The notes beneath the pieces are model-generated. The model was not told the DNA's origin. It searched no databases and worked only from the letters and a program-made list of their open reading frames with translations. DNA of 64,000 nt, taken from Duganella sp. SG902 (lineage in GTDB: Bacteria > Pseudomonadota > Gammaproteobacteria > Burkholderiales > Burkholderiaceae_D). Positions 1 through 8,415 of the stretch are shown piece by piece. Positions within the stretch are counted from its first letter, which is position 1, and every line of letters begins with the position of its first letter. The stretch spans positions 542,858-606,857 of the forward strand of contig NZ_JABMJK010000004.1 of the NCBI RefSeq assembly GCF_013376005.1, read 5' to 3'. The translations under genes and the position numbers were made by a program.

Positions 1-216
1 GCCTCGGTCAACGACGGCAAGGTCAGCCTGATCGCCGGCGTCACCGCCGACACCATCTCCAAGGTCAAGGCCGGCGAGCTGGTCAACTTTGTCGCACAAC
101 AAGTGGGCGGCAAAGGCGGCGGCCGCCCCGATATGGCGCAAGCCGGCGGCACCGATCCGAGCGGCCTGGCCGGCGCGCTGGCCGGTGTTCCGGCGTGGGT
201 GGGCGAGCGCGCATAA
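1..216 (+). CDS. alaS: Alanyl-tRNA synthetase, C-terminal end (partial)
   Basis: The window opens inside this gene; 71 codons and the TAA stop are visible. The peptide reads like the extreme C-terminus of bacterial AlaRS (the DHHA1-type oligomerisation/tRNA-elbow domain): a hydrophobic 'VSLIAGVT' strand, then '[20 protein letters not shown]' and a short Ala/Gly-rich tail. The glycine-rich [15 protein letters not shown] segment is highly typical of AlaRS and is the basis for the call. The enzyme charges tRNA-Ala in the cytoplasm. The catalytic and editing domains lie upstream of the window, so integrity cannot be judged. Confidence 0.9.
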   Translation, partial: ASVNDGKVSLIAGVTADTISKVKAGELVNFVAQQVGGKGGGRPDMAQAGGTDPSGLAGALAGVPAWVGERA

Positions 217-285
217 CGCCGCCTGATCCGCCGCAACGCAGTGCCCATGCGGCCTGCGCACGTCCCGCGGGGCGTGCGCGGGCCG

Positions 286-314
286 TTGTCGTATGACGAG
301 TCCTGTTGTATACT
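286..314 (+). promoter_or_regulatory. Sigma-70 type promoter for the TusA-like gene
   Basis: TTGTCG at 286-291 and TATACT at 309-314 are separated by 17 bases, close to the sigma-70 consensus. It lies between alaS and the TusA-like gene and points at the latter, so that gene is probably transcribed on its own. Confidence 0.6.
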
Positions 315-393
315 TTCCAGTTCCCGTTGCAAACTTGCAACGTACAACGAACTATTTTGGTGCGGCGCGTCATCAGCCCGGAAAAGGAGTAGT

Positions 394-687
394 ATGACGA
401 CACCTCCCCACAAACGAGCGGGTTTCTTGATGAGCGAAACGATACTTGAAAACGACACCATCGAATTCCAGAAGGAATTGGATGCACGTGGCCTGAACTG
501 CCCATTGCCTATCCTTAAGGCCAAGAAAGCGCTGGCCGAGCTGCAAAGCGGCGAAGTACTGCGCATCATGGCGACCGACCCGGGTTCCGTGCGCGATTTC
601 CAGGCTTTCTGCAAACAAACCGGCAACGCCCTGTTGTCGCACGTCCAGATCGGCCGTGAGTTTGTCTTTTTGATGCAGCGCAAATAA
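394..687 (+). CDS. TusA/SirA-family sulfur carrier protein
   Basis: Small cytoplasmic protein of the TusA (YhhP/SirA) family, which carries a persulfide on a conserved cysteine for tRNA thiolation, molybdenum cofactor sulfuration or related sulfur relay. The hallmark is 'LDARGLNCPLPILKAKKAL', containing the CPxP motif whose cysteine is the sulfur acceptor. The C-terminal part ('SHVQIGREFVFLMQRK') closes the two-layer fold. The start at 394 is chosen because AAGGAG lies four bases upstream. An internal ATG at 430 would give 85 residues, closer to the family norm, but has no clear ribosome site. It stands alone between alaS and etfBA. Confidence 0.85.
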   Translation: MTTPPHKRAGFLMSETILENDTIEFQKELDARGLNCPLPILKAKKALAELQSGEVLRIMATDPGSVRDFQAFCKQTGNALLSHVQIGREFVFLMQRK

Positions 688-762
688 CAGCCGCTGTATT
701 TTTCCTTCAAGAACGTCGTCTGAAAGATTTATTTTTTAGACGATTTCCACTAGCTAAAAAAC

Positions 763-810
763 GCACGATCGTGCTTAAATTTCTTGTGTGAGGCTGATTT
801 CTCATATAAT
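763..810 (+). promoter_or_regulatory. Palindrome and -10 element upstream of etfBA
   Basis: A perfect 12-base palindrome GCACGATCGTGC occupies 763-774, and a TATAAT -10 box lies at 805-810 (with only a weak -35, TCTTGT at 782-787). The palindrome sits just upstream of the presumed -35, where a dimeric (for example TetR-type) regulator could bind. Electron-transfer flavoprotein genes of betaproteobacteria are often controlled together with fatty-acid or branched-chain amino-acid degradation. The identity of the regulator is not shown by this sequence. Confidence 0.45.
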
Positions 811-862
811 CTAGCCCACATTGTTCGTCCCGAATTCTTATTTTTCCCACAAAGGCACAGCT

Positions 863-1612
863 ATGAAAGTCTTGGTACCCGTCAAACGTGTGGTCGACTA
901 CAACGTCAAGGTGCGTGTGAAGTCCGACGGCACCGGCGTCGATATCGCCAACGTCAAAATGTCGATGAACCCGTTCGACGAGATCGCGGTGGAGGAAGCC
1001 ACCCGCCTGAAAGAAGCTGGCAAAGTAACCGAAGTGGTAGCCGTGTCCGCTGGCGTGACCCAGTGCCAGGAAACCCTGCGCACCGCCATGGCGATCGGCG
1101 CCGACCGCGGCATCCTGGTGGAGACCGCCACCGAGCTGGAGCCGCTGGCCGTGGCCAAGCTGCTGAAGGCGCTGGCCGACAAGGAACAGCCGCAACTGAT
1201 CATCCTGGGCAAGCAAGCCATCGACGACGACTCCAACCAGACCGGCCAGATGCTGGCCGCGCTGCTGGGCTGGCCGCAAGCGACCTTCGCCTCGAAAGTG
1301 GTGCTGGAAGACGGCAAGGCCACCGTCACCCGCGAGGTGGACGGCGGCCTGGAAACCCTGGCGCTGACCCTGCCGGCCATCGTCACCACCGACCTGCGCC
1401 TGAACGAGCCGCGCTACGTGACCCTGCCGAACATCATGAAGGCCAAGAAAAAGCCGCTGGACGTGACCAAGCCGGAAGAGCTGGGCGTGGACGTCACCCC
1501 GCGCCTGAAGACCGTCAAGGTCGCCGAGCCTGCCAAGCGCTCGGCCGGCATCATCGTGCCGGACGCCGCCACCCTGGTCGCCAAGCTGCGCACCGAAGCT
1601 AAAGTCATCTAA
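863..1612 (+). CDS. etfB: Electron transfer flavoprotein subunit beta
   Basis: 249-residue beta subunit of ETF, the cytoplasmic FAD/AMP heterodimer that takes electrons from acyl-CoA and other dehydrogenases and passes them to ETF-ubiquinone oxidoreductase. The N-terminus '[19 protein letters not shown]', the '[12 protein letters not shown]' segment and '[20 protein letters not shown]' (the region binding AMP and docking partners) are typical of EtfB. The start codon follows 'aaaggcacagct'; an upstream in-frame extension to 821 has no family similarity. It is followed after 12 bases by etfA, so the two subunits form an operon, and an acyl-CoA dehydrogenase that could donate electrons follows. 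Confidence 0.96.
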   Translation: MKVLVPVKRVVDYNVKVRVKSDGTGVDIANVKMSMNPFDEIAVEEATRLKEAGKVTEVVAVSAGVTQCQETLRTAMAIGADRGILVETATELEPLAVAKLLKALADKEQPQLIILGKQAIDDDSNQTGQMLAALLGWPQATFASKVVLEDGKATVTREVDGGLETLALTLPAIVTTDLRLNEPRYVTLPNIMKAKKKPLDVTKPEELGVDVTPRLKTVKVAEPAKRSAGIIVPDAATLVAKLRTEAKVI

Positions 1613-1624
1613 AGGAAATCCAAC

Positions 1625-2557
1625 ATGGTCGCATTAGTTATCGCAGAACACGACAACGCCAGCCTGAAGGCCAGCACCCTGCACACCGTCACCGCCGCCG
1701 CGCAAGCGGGCGGCGAGGTGCACGTGCTGGTGGCCGGCTCCAACGCGGGCGCCGCCGCCGCCGCCGCCGCCGCTATCGCCGGCGTCTCGAAAGTGCTCCA
1801 CGCCGACGCCGCCCACTTCGCTGACGGCCTGGCCGAAAACGTCGCCGAGCAGGCGCTGGCCGTGGCTGGCTCCTACAGCCACATCCTGGCCCCGGCCACC
1901 GCCTACGGCAAGAACATCCTGCCGCGCGTGGCCGCCAAGCTGGACGTCGCGCAGATTTCGGAGATCACCAAGGTCGATTCGCCGGACACCTTCGAGCGTC
2001 CCATCTACGCCGGCAACGCCATCGCCACCGTGCAATCGGGCGACAAGGTCAAAGTCATCACCGTGCGTTCGACCGGCTTCGACGCCGCCGCCGCCAGCGG
2101 TGGTTCGGCCGCCGTGGAAACCGTGGCCGCCGTCGCGGACATCGGCAAGTCGGCCTTCGTCGGCCGCGAAGTGGCCAAGTCGGACCGTCCGGAACTGACC
2201 GCCGCCAAGATCATCGTCTCGGGCGGGCGCGGCATGGGCTCGGGCGAAGCGTTCAAGATCCTGGAACCGCTGGCCGACAAGCTGAACGCCGCCATGGGCG
2301 CCTCGCGCGCCGCCGTGGACGCCGGCTACGTGCCGAACGACTGGCAGGTTGGCCAGACCGGCAAGATCGTCGCGCCCAACCTGTACATCGCGGTCGGCAT
2401 CTCCGGCGCGATCCAGCACCTGGCCGGCATGAAGGACTCGAAAACCATCGTCGCCATCAACAAAGATCCGGAAGCGCCGATCTTCTCCGTTGCCGACTAC
2501 GGCATCGTAGGCGACCTGTTCGAAGTCGTGCCACAACTGGTTGCTGAACTGGGCTAA
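1625..2557 (+). CDS. etfA: Electron transfer flavoprotein subunit alpha
   Basis: 310-residue alpha subunit of ETF. The N-terminal half is a Rossmann-like domain; the C-terminal half carries the FAD-binding signature ('[19 protein letters not shown]', then '[20 protein letters not shown]' and '[18 protein letters not shown]'). AAGGAAATCC just upstream supplies the ribosome site. A run of seven GCC alanine codons at 1751-1771 makes a poly-Ala stretch in the first domain; it keeps frame and appears to be codon bias. Pairs with EtfB encoded immediately upstream, and a strong terminator follows. Confidence 0.96.
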   Translation: MVALVIAEHDNASLKASTLHTVTAAAQAGGEVHVLVAGSNAGAAAAAAAAIAGVSKVLHADAAHFADGLAENVAEQALAVAGSYSHILAPATAYGKNILPRVAAKLDVAQISEITKVDSPDTFERPIYAGNAIATVQSGDKVKVITVRSTGFDAAAASGGSAAVETVAAVADIGKSAFVGREVAKSDRPELTAAKIIVSGGRGMGSGEAFKILEPLADKLNAAMGASRAAVDAGYVPNDWQVGQTGKIVAPNLYIAVGISGAIQHLAGMKDSKTIVAINKDPEAPIFSVADYGIVGDLFEVVPQLVAELG

Positions 2558-2578
2558 AAAACCGCGTAAAGCACACTC

Positions 2579-2622
2579 AGGCCACGCTGATCCGGAACGC
2601 CGGATCCCGTGGCCTTATTTTT
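2579..2622 (+). terminator. Rho-independent terminator of etfBA
   Basis: AGGCCACG (2579-2586) pairs with CGTGGCCT (2608-2615), and inside it GATCCGG (2589-2595) pairs with CCGGATC (2600-2606) around an AACG loop. The long stem is followed by TATTTTT. Confidence 0.85.
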
Positions 2623-2627
2623 AACCG

Positions 2628-2689
2628 CGTCATTCCCGCGCAGGCGGGAATCCATGCTGAGCATGGGCTCCCGCCTGCGCGGGCGCGAC
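2628..2689. repeat. REP element, copy 1 (CGTCATTCCCGCG type)
   Basis: Imperfect palindrome beginning CGTCATTCCCGCGCAGGCGG and ending with the complementary CCGCCTGCGCGGGCGCGAC, with ATCCATGCTGAGCATGG in the centre. Nearly the same sequence recurs at 26837-26898, and diverged relatives lie at 30044-30137, 31394-31473 and 51929-52016. It sits between etfA and the acyl-CoA dehydrogenase, right after the terminator. Confidence 0.85.
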
Positions 2690-2706
2690 AGCGAAGGAGA
2701 CATAAG

Positions 2707-4497
2707 ATGCCATATCAAGCACCGATCAAAGACATGCTGTTCGTGATGAACGAACTGGCCGACCTGCACGCCGTGAGCCAGCTGCCGGGCTGCGAGGACG
2801 CCACCCCGGAAACCGCCGAAGCCGTGCTGGAGGAAAGCGCGAAATTCGTCGCCGGCGAAATCGCCCCGCTGAACCACGCGGGCGACAAGGAGCCCAGCTA
2901 CTGGACCAAGGACGGGGTGATCACCTCCAAGGGTTTCAAGGAAGCGTTCCGCCAGTTCGCCGACGCCGGCTGGCAGGGCCTGCAGCACCCGACCGACTTC
3001 GGCGGCCAAGGCTTGCCGAAGCTGATCGGCACCCCGTGCGTGGAGATGCTGCACGGCGCCAACCTGTCGTTCGCGCTGTGCCCGCTGCTGTCGGACGGCG
3101 CCATCGAAGCGCTGCTGATGGCCGGCAGCGACGAGCAGAAAGCCACCTACCTGGAGCCGCTGGTGACCGGCAAGTGGACCGGCACCATGAACCTGACCGA
3201 GCCGCAGGCCGGCTCCGACCTGGCCGCCGTGCGCACCCGCGCCGAACCGCAGGCCGACGGCAGGTACAAGATTTTCGGCACCAAGATCTTCATCACCTAC
3301 GGTGACCACGACATGACCGAAAACATCGTCCACCTGGTGCTGGCGCGCACGCCGGACGCGCCGCCGGGCGTGAAGGGCATCTCGCTGTTCATCGTGCCGA
3401 AGTTCCTGGTGAACAAGGACGGCTCGCTGGGCGCGCGCAACGACGCGCACTGCGTGTCGATCGAGCACAAGCTGGGCATCAAGGCCTCGCCGACCGCCGT
3501 GCTGCAATTCGGCGACAATGGCGGCGCCATCGGCACCCTGGTGGGAGAAGAGAACCGCGGCCTCGAATACATGTTCATCATGATGAACGCGGCGCGCTTT
3601 GGCGTCGGCATGCAGGGCATCGGCCTGTCGGAGCACGCCTACCAGCACGCGCTGGCCTACGCCAAGGACCGCGTGCAGTCGCGCGACCTGAACGGCTCGC
3701 CGGCCGGTGTGGCCATCATCAACCATCCGGACGTGCGCCGCCTGCTGATGAACATGCGTTCCCAGACCGAGGCGGCGCGCGCGCTGGCCTACGTCGGCGC
3801 CTCGCTGTACGACCGGGCGCACCACAGCGCCGACGCCGACGAGCGCGCGCAAAGCCAGGCCGTGTACGAATACCTGGTGCCGATCATCAAGGGCTGGTCG
3901 ACCGAACTGTCGCAGGACGTCACGCGCGACGGCGTGCAGATCCACGGCGGCATGGGCTTCATCGAGGAGACCGGCGCGGCGCAGCACTACCGCGACGCCA
4001 AGATCCTGACCATCTACGAAGGCACGACCGCCATCCAGGCCAACGACCTGATCGGCCGCAAGACCGTGCGCGACGCCGGCAAGGTGGCCAAGGGCCTGAT
4101 CGCGCAAGTGCGCGCGACCGAAGCCGAGTTGGCCAAGCTGGAAGGGGCCGACTTCGCCGCCATCCGCAAGCACCTGGCGCAGGGCGCGGCCGACCTGGAG
4201 GCGGTGGTGGATTACGTGGTGGCCAACATCAAGGCCGACATCAAGGGCGTGTTCGCAGGCAGCGTGCCGTACCTGAAGCTGGCCGGCATCGTGCTGGGCG
4301 GCTGGCAGATGGCGCGCGCGGCCGTGATCGCGCAGCGGAAGCTGGCTGCCGGCGAAGGCGACGCCAGCTTCTACAAAGCCAAGATCGGCACCACGCGCTT
4401 CTTCGCCGACCACTTCCTGAGCCAATCGTCGGGCATCCGCACCTCGATCGTCGACGGCAGTTCGGGCGTGCTGGCGCTCGACCTCGATCAGTTCTAA
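2707..4497 (+). CDS. Acyl-CoA dehydrogenase, long form with C-terminal extension
   Basis: 596-residue flavoprotein of the acyl-CoA dehydrogenase superfamily, catalysing alpha-beta oxidation of acyl-CoA thioesters with electrons passed to ETF. Family landmarks are 'GWQGLQHPTDFGGQGLP' near the N-terminus, 'TGTMNLTEPQAGSDLAAVRT' (the FAD-binding middle domain) and 'ITRDGVQIHGGMGFIEE'-like and 'IYEGTTAIQANDLIGRK' segments in the C-terminal helical domain. The extra ~150 residues at the C-terminus match the long subfamily that includes 3-methylmercaptopropionyl-CoA dehydrogenase (DmdC) relatives. Substrate cannot be told from sequence alone. GAAGGAGACATAAG supplies a strong ribosome site. Position after etfBA fits functional coupling, although a terminator and a REP element lie between. 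Confidence 0.92.
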   Translation: MPYQAPIKDMLFVMNELADLHAVSQLPGCEDATPETAEAVLEESAKFVAGEIAPLNHAGDKEPSYWTKDGVITSKGFKEAFRQFADAGWQGLQHPTDFGGQGLPKLIGTPCVEMLHGANLSFALCPLLSDGAIEALLMAGSDEQKATYLEPLVTGKWTGTMNLTEPQAGSDLAAVRTRAEPQADGRYKIFGTKIFITYGDHDMTENIVHLVLARTPDAPPGVKGISLFIVPKFLVNKDGSLGARNDAHCVSIEHKLGIKASPTAVLQFGDNGGAIGTLVGEENRGLEYMFIMMNAARFGVGMQGIGLSEHAYQHALAYAKDRVQSRDLNGSPAGVAIINHPDVRRLLMNMRSQTEAARALAYVGASLYDRAHHSADADERAQSQAVYEYLVPIIKGWSTELSQDVTRDGVQIHGGMGFIEETGAAQHYRDAKILTIYEGTTAIQANDLIGRKTVRDAGKVAKGLIAQVRATEAELAKLEGADFAAIRKHLAQGAADLEAVVDYVVANIKADIKGVFAGSVPYLKLAGIVLGGWQMARAAVIAQRKLAAGEGDASFYKAKIGTTRFFADHFLSQSSGIRTSIVDGSSGVLALDLDQF

Positions 4498-4501
4498 AAA
4501 T

Positions 4502-4588
4502 CCGGGGTCAGGTCCGTCATTTCGTCATTCAGGAACTTTCGCCGCCTTTTTTAGTTCCCGTGTGACGAAATGGAAGACCTGACCCCGG
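4502..4588. repeat. MITE-like long inverted repeat
   Basis: Left arm GGGGTCAGGTCcgTCATTTCGTCA and the right arm, read on the other strand, GGGGTCAGGTCttccATTTCGTCA match almost base for base; the inner part also pairs (GGAACT with AGTTCC). The outer GGGGTCAGGTC ends are typical of short palindromic elements dispersed in proteobacterial genomes. It occupies the whole gap between the acyl-CoA dehydrogenase and the phosphoesterase and, with its internal T-tract, could also stop transcription. Confidence 0.65.
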
Positions 4589-4615
4589 AGTTTTTTATGG
4601 CCTCGGAGGGTTTTT

Positions 4616-5359
4616 ATGCGGATCGCTGTCGTTTCTGATGTTCATGGTAATTTGCCGGCGCTGGAGGCGGTGGCGGCCGATATCGCGCGGCGCGGCGTGG
4701 ACAGGGTCGTCAATCTTGGCGACAGTCTGTCCGGGCCGCTGCTGGCGCTGGAGACCGCGCGCTTTCTGATGGCGCGCGATTGGGTCCATTTGGCCGGCAA
4801 TCATGAGCGGCAGATTTTGCGGCCGCATCAGCGCACCGCGTCCGATGTCCACGCCCATGCGCAACTGGGCGAGGCCGAACTGGCCTGGCTGGCGACCTTG
4901 CAGCCCAGCCTGCGGCTGAATCCCGAGGTGCTGCTCTGCCACGGCACCCCGCGCAGCGATCACGAGTATTTTCTGGAAACGGTGGAGCCGGACGGCGTGC
5001 GTCTTGCCACGCCGGCGGAAATCGAAATGCGCAGGGCCGGCGCCGAGGCGGCCTTGATTGCCTGCGGCCATACCCATGTGCCGCGCGCGCTGCGCTCGGC
5101 GTCGGGCGGTCTGATCGTCAATCCCGGCAGCGTCGGCCTGCAGGCTTACGATGACGATCATCTTCACTATCACGTCATGCAGAACGGCGCCCCCGATGCG
5201 CGCTACGCCATCGTCGAACGCGGCGCGCACGGCTGGTCGGCCGCGCTGATTGCCGTCCCTTACGATTGGCGCCCCATGGCCGCGCTGGCCGAACGCAATG
5301 GCCGCCCGGACTGGGCGCACGCCATCGCCACCGGCTACGCTAAGCCATCACATCAATAA
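4616..5359 (+). CDS. Calcineurin-like metallophosphoesterase (YfcE/MJ0936 type)
   Basis: 247-residue two-metal phosphoesterase. All motifs of the fold are visible: 'SDVHGN' (residues 7-12, D-x-H), 'NLGDSLSGP' (GDxxD-like, here GDSLSG), 'LAGNHER' (GNH[ED]), 'LLCHGTP' and 'ACGHTHVPRAL' (GHTH), then 'IVNPGSVG'. Such proteins are cytoplasmic phosphodiesterases with broad in-vitro substrates; the natural substrate is unknown. The start at 4616 follows GGAGGG. It is convergent with, and overlaps by 20 bases, the proline dehydrogenase gene. Confidence 0.88.
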   Translation: MRIAVVSDVHGNLPALEAVAADIARRGVDRVVNLGDSLSGPLLALETARFLMARDWVHLAGNHERQILRPHQRTASDVHAHAQLGEAELAWLATLQPSLRLNPEVLLCHGTPRSDHEYFLETVEPDGVRLATPAEIEMRRAGAEAALIACGHTHVPRALRSASGGLIVNPGSVGLQAYDDDHLHYHVMQNGAPDARYAIVERGAHGWSAALIAVPYDWRPMAALAERNGRPDWAHAIATGYAKPSHQ

Positions 5360-6305
5360 TCGCCTGGTACACGCGCACCGGCTCCTCGGCTATGCGGTTG
5401 AGCACGTAGAGGAAGTGTTCCTGCCCGAACACGGCGTACTCGCGGGTCGGGAAGCCGCGCGCCTGCAGGGCGTCGATTTGCTCGGTGCCCAGCCCGATCA
5501 GCGATTCGAATTCAAACCAGCGCGGGTCGATGCGCTCCTGCAGGACCAGGTCGCTGATATTGGCCTGGATGCCGCGGTCATGCGTGGCGATCGAGCATTT
5601 GTGGCCGCTCAGCAGCAGTTCCTGCGCGTAACGGCGGTAGGCGGTGGCCAGCTCGGGGCTGTTGCGCGCGTGCGCCACCCCCTCCGGCTCCAGGAAGGCG
5701 CCTTTCACCAGCCGGATGCGGCCCGGCAGTTTCATCAGCGCCGGCAGGTCCCGCGCCGTGCGGTGGCGCTTGGCCGGCACCGTGATGCCGACGTTGCGCA
5801 AATCATCCTCGACATGCAGCCGCGTGTAGATGGCGTAGATGTCGTCGGCGCGGTCGATGCCTTCCATCGAGATCATCACCTCGCGGTTGATCTCGGCGGC
5901 GGCCAGCGCGATGCGGCGCGCGTTGCGGTAGCCCAGCTCGCTGTCCACCAGCGAACCCACGTGCGACAGGTCGAACGAGATCGAGCAGTTCAGGTTGCGC
6001 TGGCCGATGGCGCGCACCAGTTCCATGAAGACTTCCGTCTCGGCCATGGCGAACGCCTCGTCGCGCACGCTTTCGCCCATGTATTCGGCCGACGCCGCAT
6101 GGCCGCGCGCGATGATTTGCTCGACGCGCCGCAAGGCCTCATCGACAGTGTGCCCGGCCACGTAGCGCTGCGACACCTTGTGCATATACGGCCGCAGCAG
6201 CGGATCGTTGCAGAACCTTTCCTTGGCCGCCTCGTCCAGCGCGAGGGCACGCAGCGCGCCGGCGGCCTGATCCACCAGCGGCTGCCATTCGGCGGGGAAG
6301 TTCAT
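5340..6305 (-). CDS. Proline dehydrogenase
   Basis: 321-residue monofunctional FAD-dependent proline dehydrogenase, oxidising L-proline to pyrroline-5-carboxylate at the membrane face. Visible landmarks of the beta-alpha barrel are 'SFDLSHVGSLVDSELGYRNA', 'ISMEGIDRADDIYAIY', 'RIRLVKGAFLEPEGVAHA' (the VKGA[FY]xE motif), 'IATHDRGIQ' (ATHD) and 'WFEFESLIGL' (FExL.G). It lacks the DNA-binding and aldehyde dehydrogenase domains of PutA. The start is ATG at 6305, overlapping the TGA of the upstream glycine-zipper gene (ATGA), which indicates translational coupling; the longer reading frame upstream lies in that gene. Confidence 0.9.
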   Translation of the reverse strand: MNFPAEWQPLVDQAAGALRALALDEAAKERFCNDPLLRPYMHKVSQRYVAGHTVDEALRRVEQIIARGHAASAEYMGESVRDEAFAMAETEVFMELVRAIGQRNLNCSISFDLSHVGSLVDSELGYRNARRIALAAAEINREVMISMEGIDRADDIYAIYTRLHVEDDLRNVGITVPAKRHRTARDLPALMKLPGRIRLVKGAFLEPEGVAHARNSPELATAYRRYAQELLLSGHKCSIATHDRGIQANISDLVLQERIDPRWFEFESLIGLGTEQIDALQARGFPTREYAVFGQEHFLYVLNRIAEEPVRVYQAIIDVMA

Positions 6306-6892
6306 CGGCGGATGATGCTGCCGTTGGCGTTTTGCACGCGGTCGCCGGTCAGCATTTGCGGGTCGTGATCGAAGTGGAAGCTGGCCTGGCGGCCGTTGTC
6401 GTACTGCACGTGCACGGTCCACTGCTTGGTGGACTTGGCTTTCTCCTCGATCTTCTTGCCGGCGTAGGCGCCGCCGGCCGCGCCGGCCACGGTGGCCAGC
6501 TGGCGGCCGTGGCCGCTGCCGACCTGGTTGCCGAGCAGGGCGCCGGCCACGCCGCCGGCGATCACGCCCAGCGCGCTGCCTTCGCCGGCTTTTTCACCGA
6601 GCACCACCGAGGTGACCTTGCCGCAGTCGCGGCACTCGCCCGGCTTGGCCGGGCTGGCCTTGTACTGGGCCTTGGCCAGCGCCAGCGACTTGTCGTACTC
6701 GGACTTGGCGTCGCGCAGGCATTGCATGCGCTGGCCGGAATCCTGCTCGTCGGCGCACAGCTTTTTATCCTCGGCGTAGCGGGTGGCCAGGCGCTTGGTT
6801 TCGGCGTTGTATTGTTCTTTCGGGCTTTGCGCCTGCGCCGCGGAGGCCAGGCTGGCCAGCAGCACGGCGGCCATGATGGAACGGTTGGACAT
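6302..6892 (-). CDS. Glycine-zipper 2TM-domain envelope protein
   Basis: 196 residues. A signal peptide ends at 'ASAAQAQ'; a charged region with two 'C..C' elements ('GECRDCGK') follows, then a glycine zipper ('GVIAGGVAGALLGNQVGSGHG', 'VAGAAGGAYAGKKIEE') of the SlyB/Rick_17kDa type, and a short basic C-terminal domain ('WTVHVQYDNGRQASFHFD'). Such proteins sit in the cell envelope and stabilise membranes; a precise role is not known. There is no lipobox cysteine directly after the signal, so it is probably periplasmic or inserted rather than a lipoprotein. Coupled by ATGA to proline dehydrogenase. Confidence 0.8.
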   Translation of the reverse strand: MSNRSIMAAVLLASLASAAQAQSPKEQYNAETKRLATRYAEDKKLCADEQDSGQRMQCLRDAKSEYDKSLALAKAQYKASPAKPGECRDCGKVTSVVLGEKAGEGSALGVIAGGVAGALLGNQVGSGHGRQLATVAGAAGGAYAGKKIEEKAKSTKQWTVHVQYDNGRQASFHFDHDPQMLTGDRVQNANGSIIRR

Positions 6893-6908
6893 GTTGTTCT
6901 CCTTGTTG

Positions 6909-7337
6909 TTAGCCGTAGGCGCCACCAGTGTACAGCAAGTCAAACAGGCGCGAGATGGTGGCGATCAACGCGCCGCAGCCGACCATCATGCTGGCCACCA
7001 GCACCACCGCCACCGGCCAGCGCGTGTCCGACCGCCGGCCGGAGTGGGGGTTGTGGCGGGCGTCCCATTTCTCGTCCGGCGTCAGTCCCAGCAGCAGCGC
7101 CTGCAGGAAGCCGGCCAGGCCCGACAGCGTGATCGGCAACAGCTTGTAGAAGCCGTTGGCCTCGGGCGCCATCAGCGCCACCAGCAGCGCCAGCGGCAGG
7201 CTGGCCAGGTGCAGCCACAGCCAGCGGTCGCGCCAGCCGCCCAGATACAGCCGGTGCAGGCCGATGCCGCCCAGCAGGAAGGCCAGCAGGGCGGCGATGG
7301 TCTTGTTTTTGTGGCGCGGGTGATGCGAAACAGTCAT
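6909..7337 (-). CDS. TM2-domain membrane protein
   Basis: 142 residues. The TM2 motif is clear: 'KNKTIAALLAFLLGGIGLHRLYLG' followed by 'GWRDRWLWLHL', with two transmembrane helices; two further hydrophobic helices follow ('FLQALLLGLT', 'PVAVVLVASMMVGCGALIATI'). TM2 proteins are small inner-membrane proteins of unknown function. ATG at 7337 is the first start that keeps the motif at the usual distance. It is divergent from the rpsP operon. Confidence 0.8.
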   Translation of the reverse strand: MTVSHHPRHKNKTIAALLAFLLGGIGLHRLYLGGWRDRWLWLHLASLPLALLVALMAPEANGFYKLLPITLSGLAGFLQALLLGLTPDEKWDARHNPHSGRRSDTRWPVAVVLVASMMVGCGALIATISRLFDLLYTGGAYG

Positions 7338-7487
7338 GGTTGTTTGGCAAAATAGTCGGTAAACCAGCAGTATCAGGCATAATACGGCCCCCGGCACGCC
7401 TTTTTTGCGGGCAAAGCTATTGCCCCGGACGCCGGAACAAGGGATAATCTTCGATTGCCCCAACATGCCCAATTATTTCATTAACGC

Positions 7488-7517
7488 TTGCTGCCACGCG
7501 GCAAAGCGCGCTATAAT
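7488..7517 (+). promoter_or_regulatory. Sigma-70 promoter of the rpsP operon
   Basis: TTGCTG (7488-7493), 18-base spacer, perfect TATAAT (7512-7517), 40 bases ahead of the rpsP start. It is well placed to drive rpsP-rimM-trmD-rplS. Confidence 0.75.
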
Positions 7518-7557
7518 TTGCGGCTTTTTCCGTCCTAGCACAATTTTTGGAAATATT

Positions 7558-7806
7558 ATGGTCGTTATTCGTTTAGCTCGTGGTGGTGCCAAGAAGCGCC
7601 CTTTCTTCAACATCGTTGCAACCGATTCGCGTAATCGTCGCGATGGCCGTTTCATCGAGCGCATTGGTTTCTACAACCCAATGGCAGCAGGTGGCGAAGT
7701 CGGCCTGCGCATCACCGAAGACCGCCTGGCGCACTGGCAGTCGGTTGGCGCGCAACTGTCGCCTACCGTGGCTCGTCTGGTTGCTCAAAACAAAAAAGCA
7801 GCCTAA
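7558..7806 (+). CDS. rpsP: 30S ribosomal protein S16
   Basis: 82 residues, the normal length for bS16, beginning '[20 protein letters not shown]' and containing '[15 protein letters not shown]', both diagnostic. It binds 16S rRNA and assists small-subunit assembly. First gene of the conserved rpsP-rimM-trmD-rplS operon, which appears in the same order here. The longer upstream reading frame is non-coding. Confidence 0.97.
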   Translation: MVVIRLARGGAKKRPFFNIVATDSRNRRDGRFIERIGFYNPMAAGGEVGLRITEDRLAHWQSVGAQLSPTVARLVAQNKKAA

Positions 7807-7824
7807 GCCAAGCTGGTAACCGGT

Positions 7825-8388
7825 TTGACCGATAAGACTGCATCCGGGGTGAAAATCCCCGACGATCTGGCACAGGTAGGCTTTGTCTTCGGTGCTTACG
7901 GCGTCGCAGGCTGGGTGAGGATACGTCCTTTCTCGGAAGATGCGGATGCGCTCATCAAGGTTAAAACCTGGTGGTTGGATAAGCCGGCGTTGCGCGACGT
8001 GGACGTCCAGCAGGTCAAACTGCATGGCGGCGATGTCGTGGCGCGCCTGGTTGGCGTGACTGACCGGAACGTGGCCGAAGCGCTCAAGGGCGCCGCTGTC
8101 TACATTCCGCAAAGCCGCTTCCCGGTCTTGTCCGACGATGAGTTTTACTGGGCCGAGCTGATCGGTCTGGATGTAGAGAATCTGCAAGGCGAGCACCTCG
8201 GCAAGGTGACCGACATGATGAGCAATGGTCCGCAGTCGATCTTGCGCGTCAACCCGGTCGCGGCCGCTGATGCCGACCCCGAGGAAGTTGAGGCGCAGGA
8301 GCGCCTGATCCCGTTTGTGGACGCGTACATCAGCAAGGTGGACAAGGAAGCAAAGAAGATCATCGTCGACTGGGGCCTTGATTACTAA
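7825..8388 (+). CDS. rimM: Ribosome maturation factor RimM
   Basis: 187 residues. An N-terminal RimM beta-barrel ('VGFVFGAYGVAGWVRIRPFS') is followed by a PRC-barrel ('FYWAELIGLDVENLQGEHLGKV', 'LIPFVDAYISKVD', ending 'IIVDWGLDY'). RimM binds S19 in the 30S head and aids 16S processing. The start is a TTG at 7825; no ATG gives a sensible N-terminus, and the 18-base gap after rpsP fits. Second gene of the operon. Confidence 0.95.
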   Translation: MTDKTASGVKIPDDLAQVGFVFGAYGVAGWVRIRPFSEDADALIKVKTWWLDKPALRDVDVQQVKLHGGDVVARLVGVTDRNVAEALKGAAVYIPQSRFPVLSDDEFYWAELIGLDVENLQGEHLGKVTDMMSNGPQSILRVNPVAAADADPEEVEAQERLIPFVDAYISKVDKEAKKIIVDWGLDY

Positions 8389-8415
8389 GCACGCAACATT
8401 GAAGGGCGGTTCGCC

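Noticed and set aside
1751..1771. Seven tandem GCC codons in etfA as a possible phase-variable tract
   Set aside because: A trinucleotide tract keeps the frame and encodes a tolerated poly-Ala stretch, so it would not switch expression.
2554..4425. 623-residue antisense frame opposite the acyl-CoA dehydrogenase
   Set aside because: His/Arg/Gln/Val-rich shadow of a high-GC coding strand, no family similarity; its start region simply translates the REP element.
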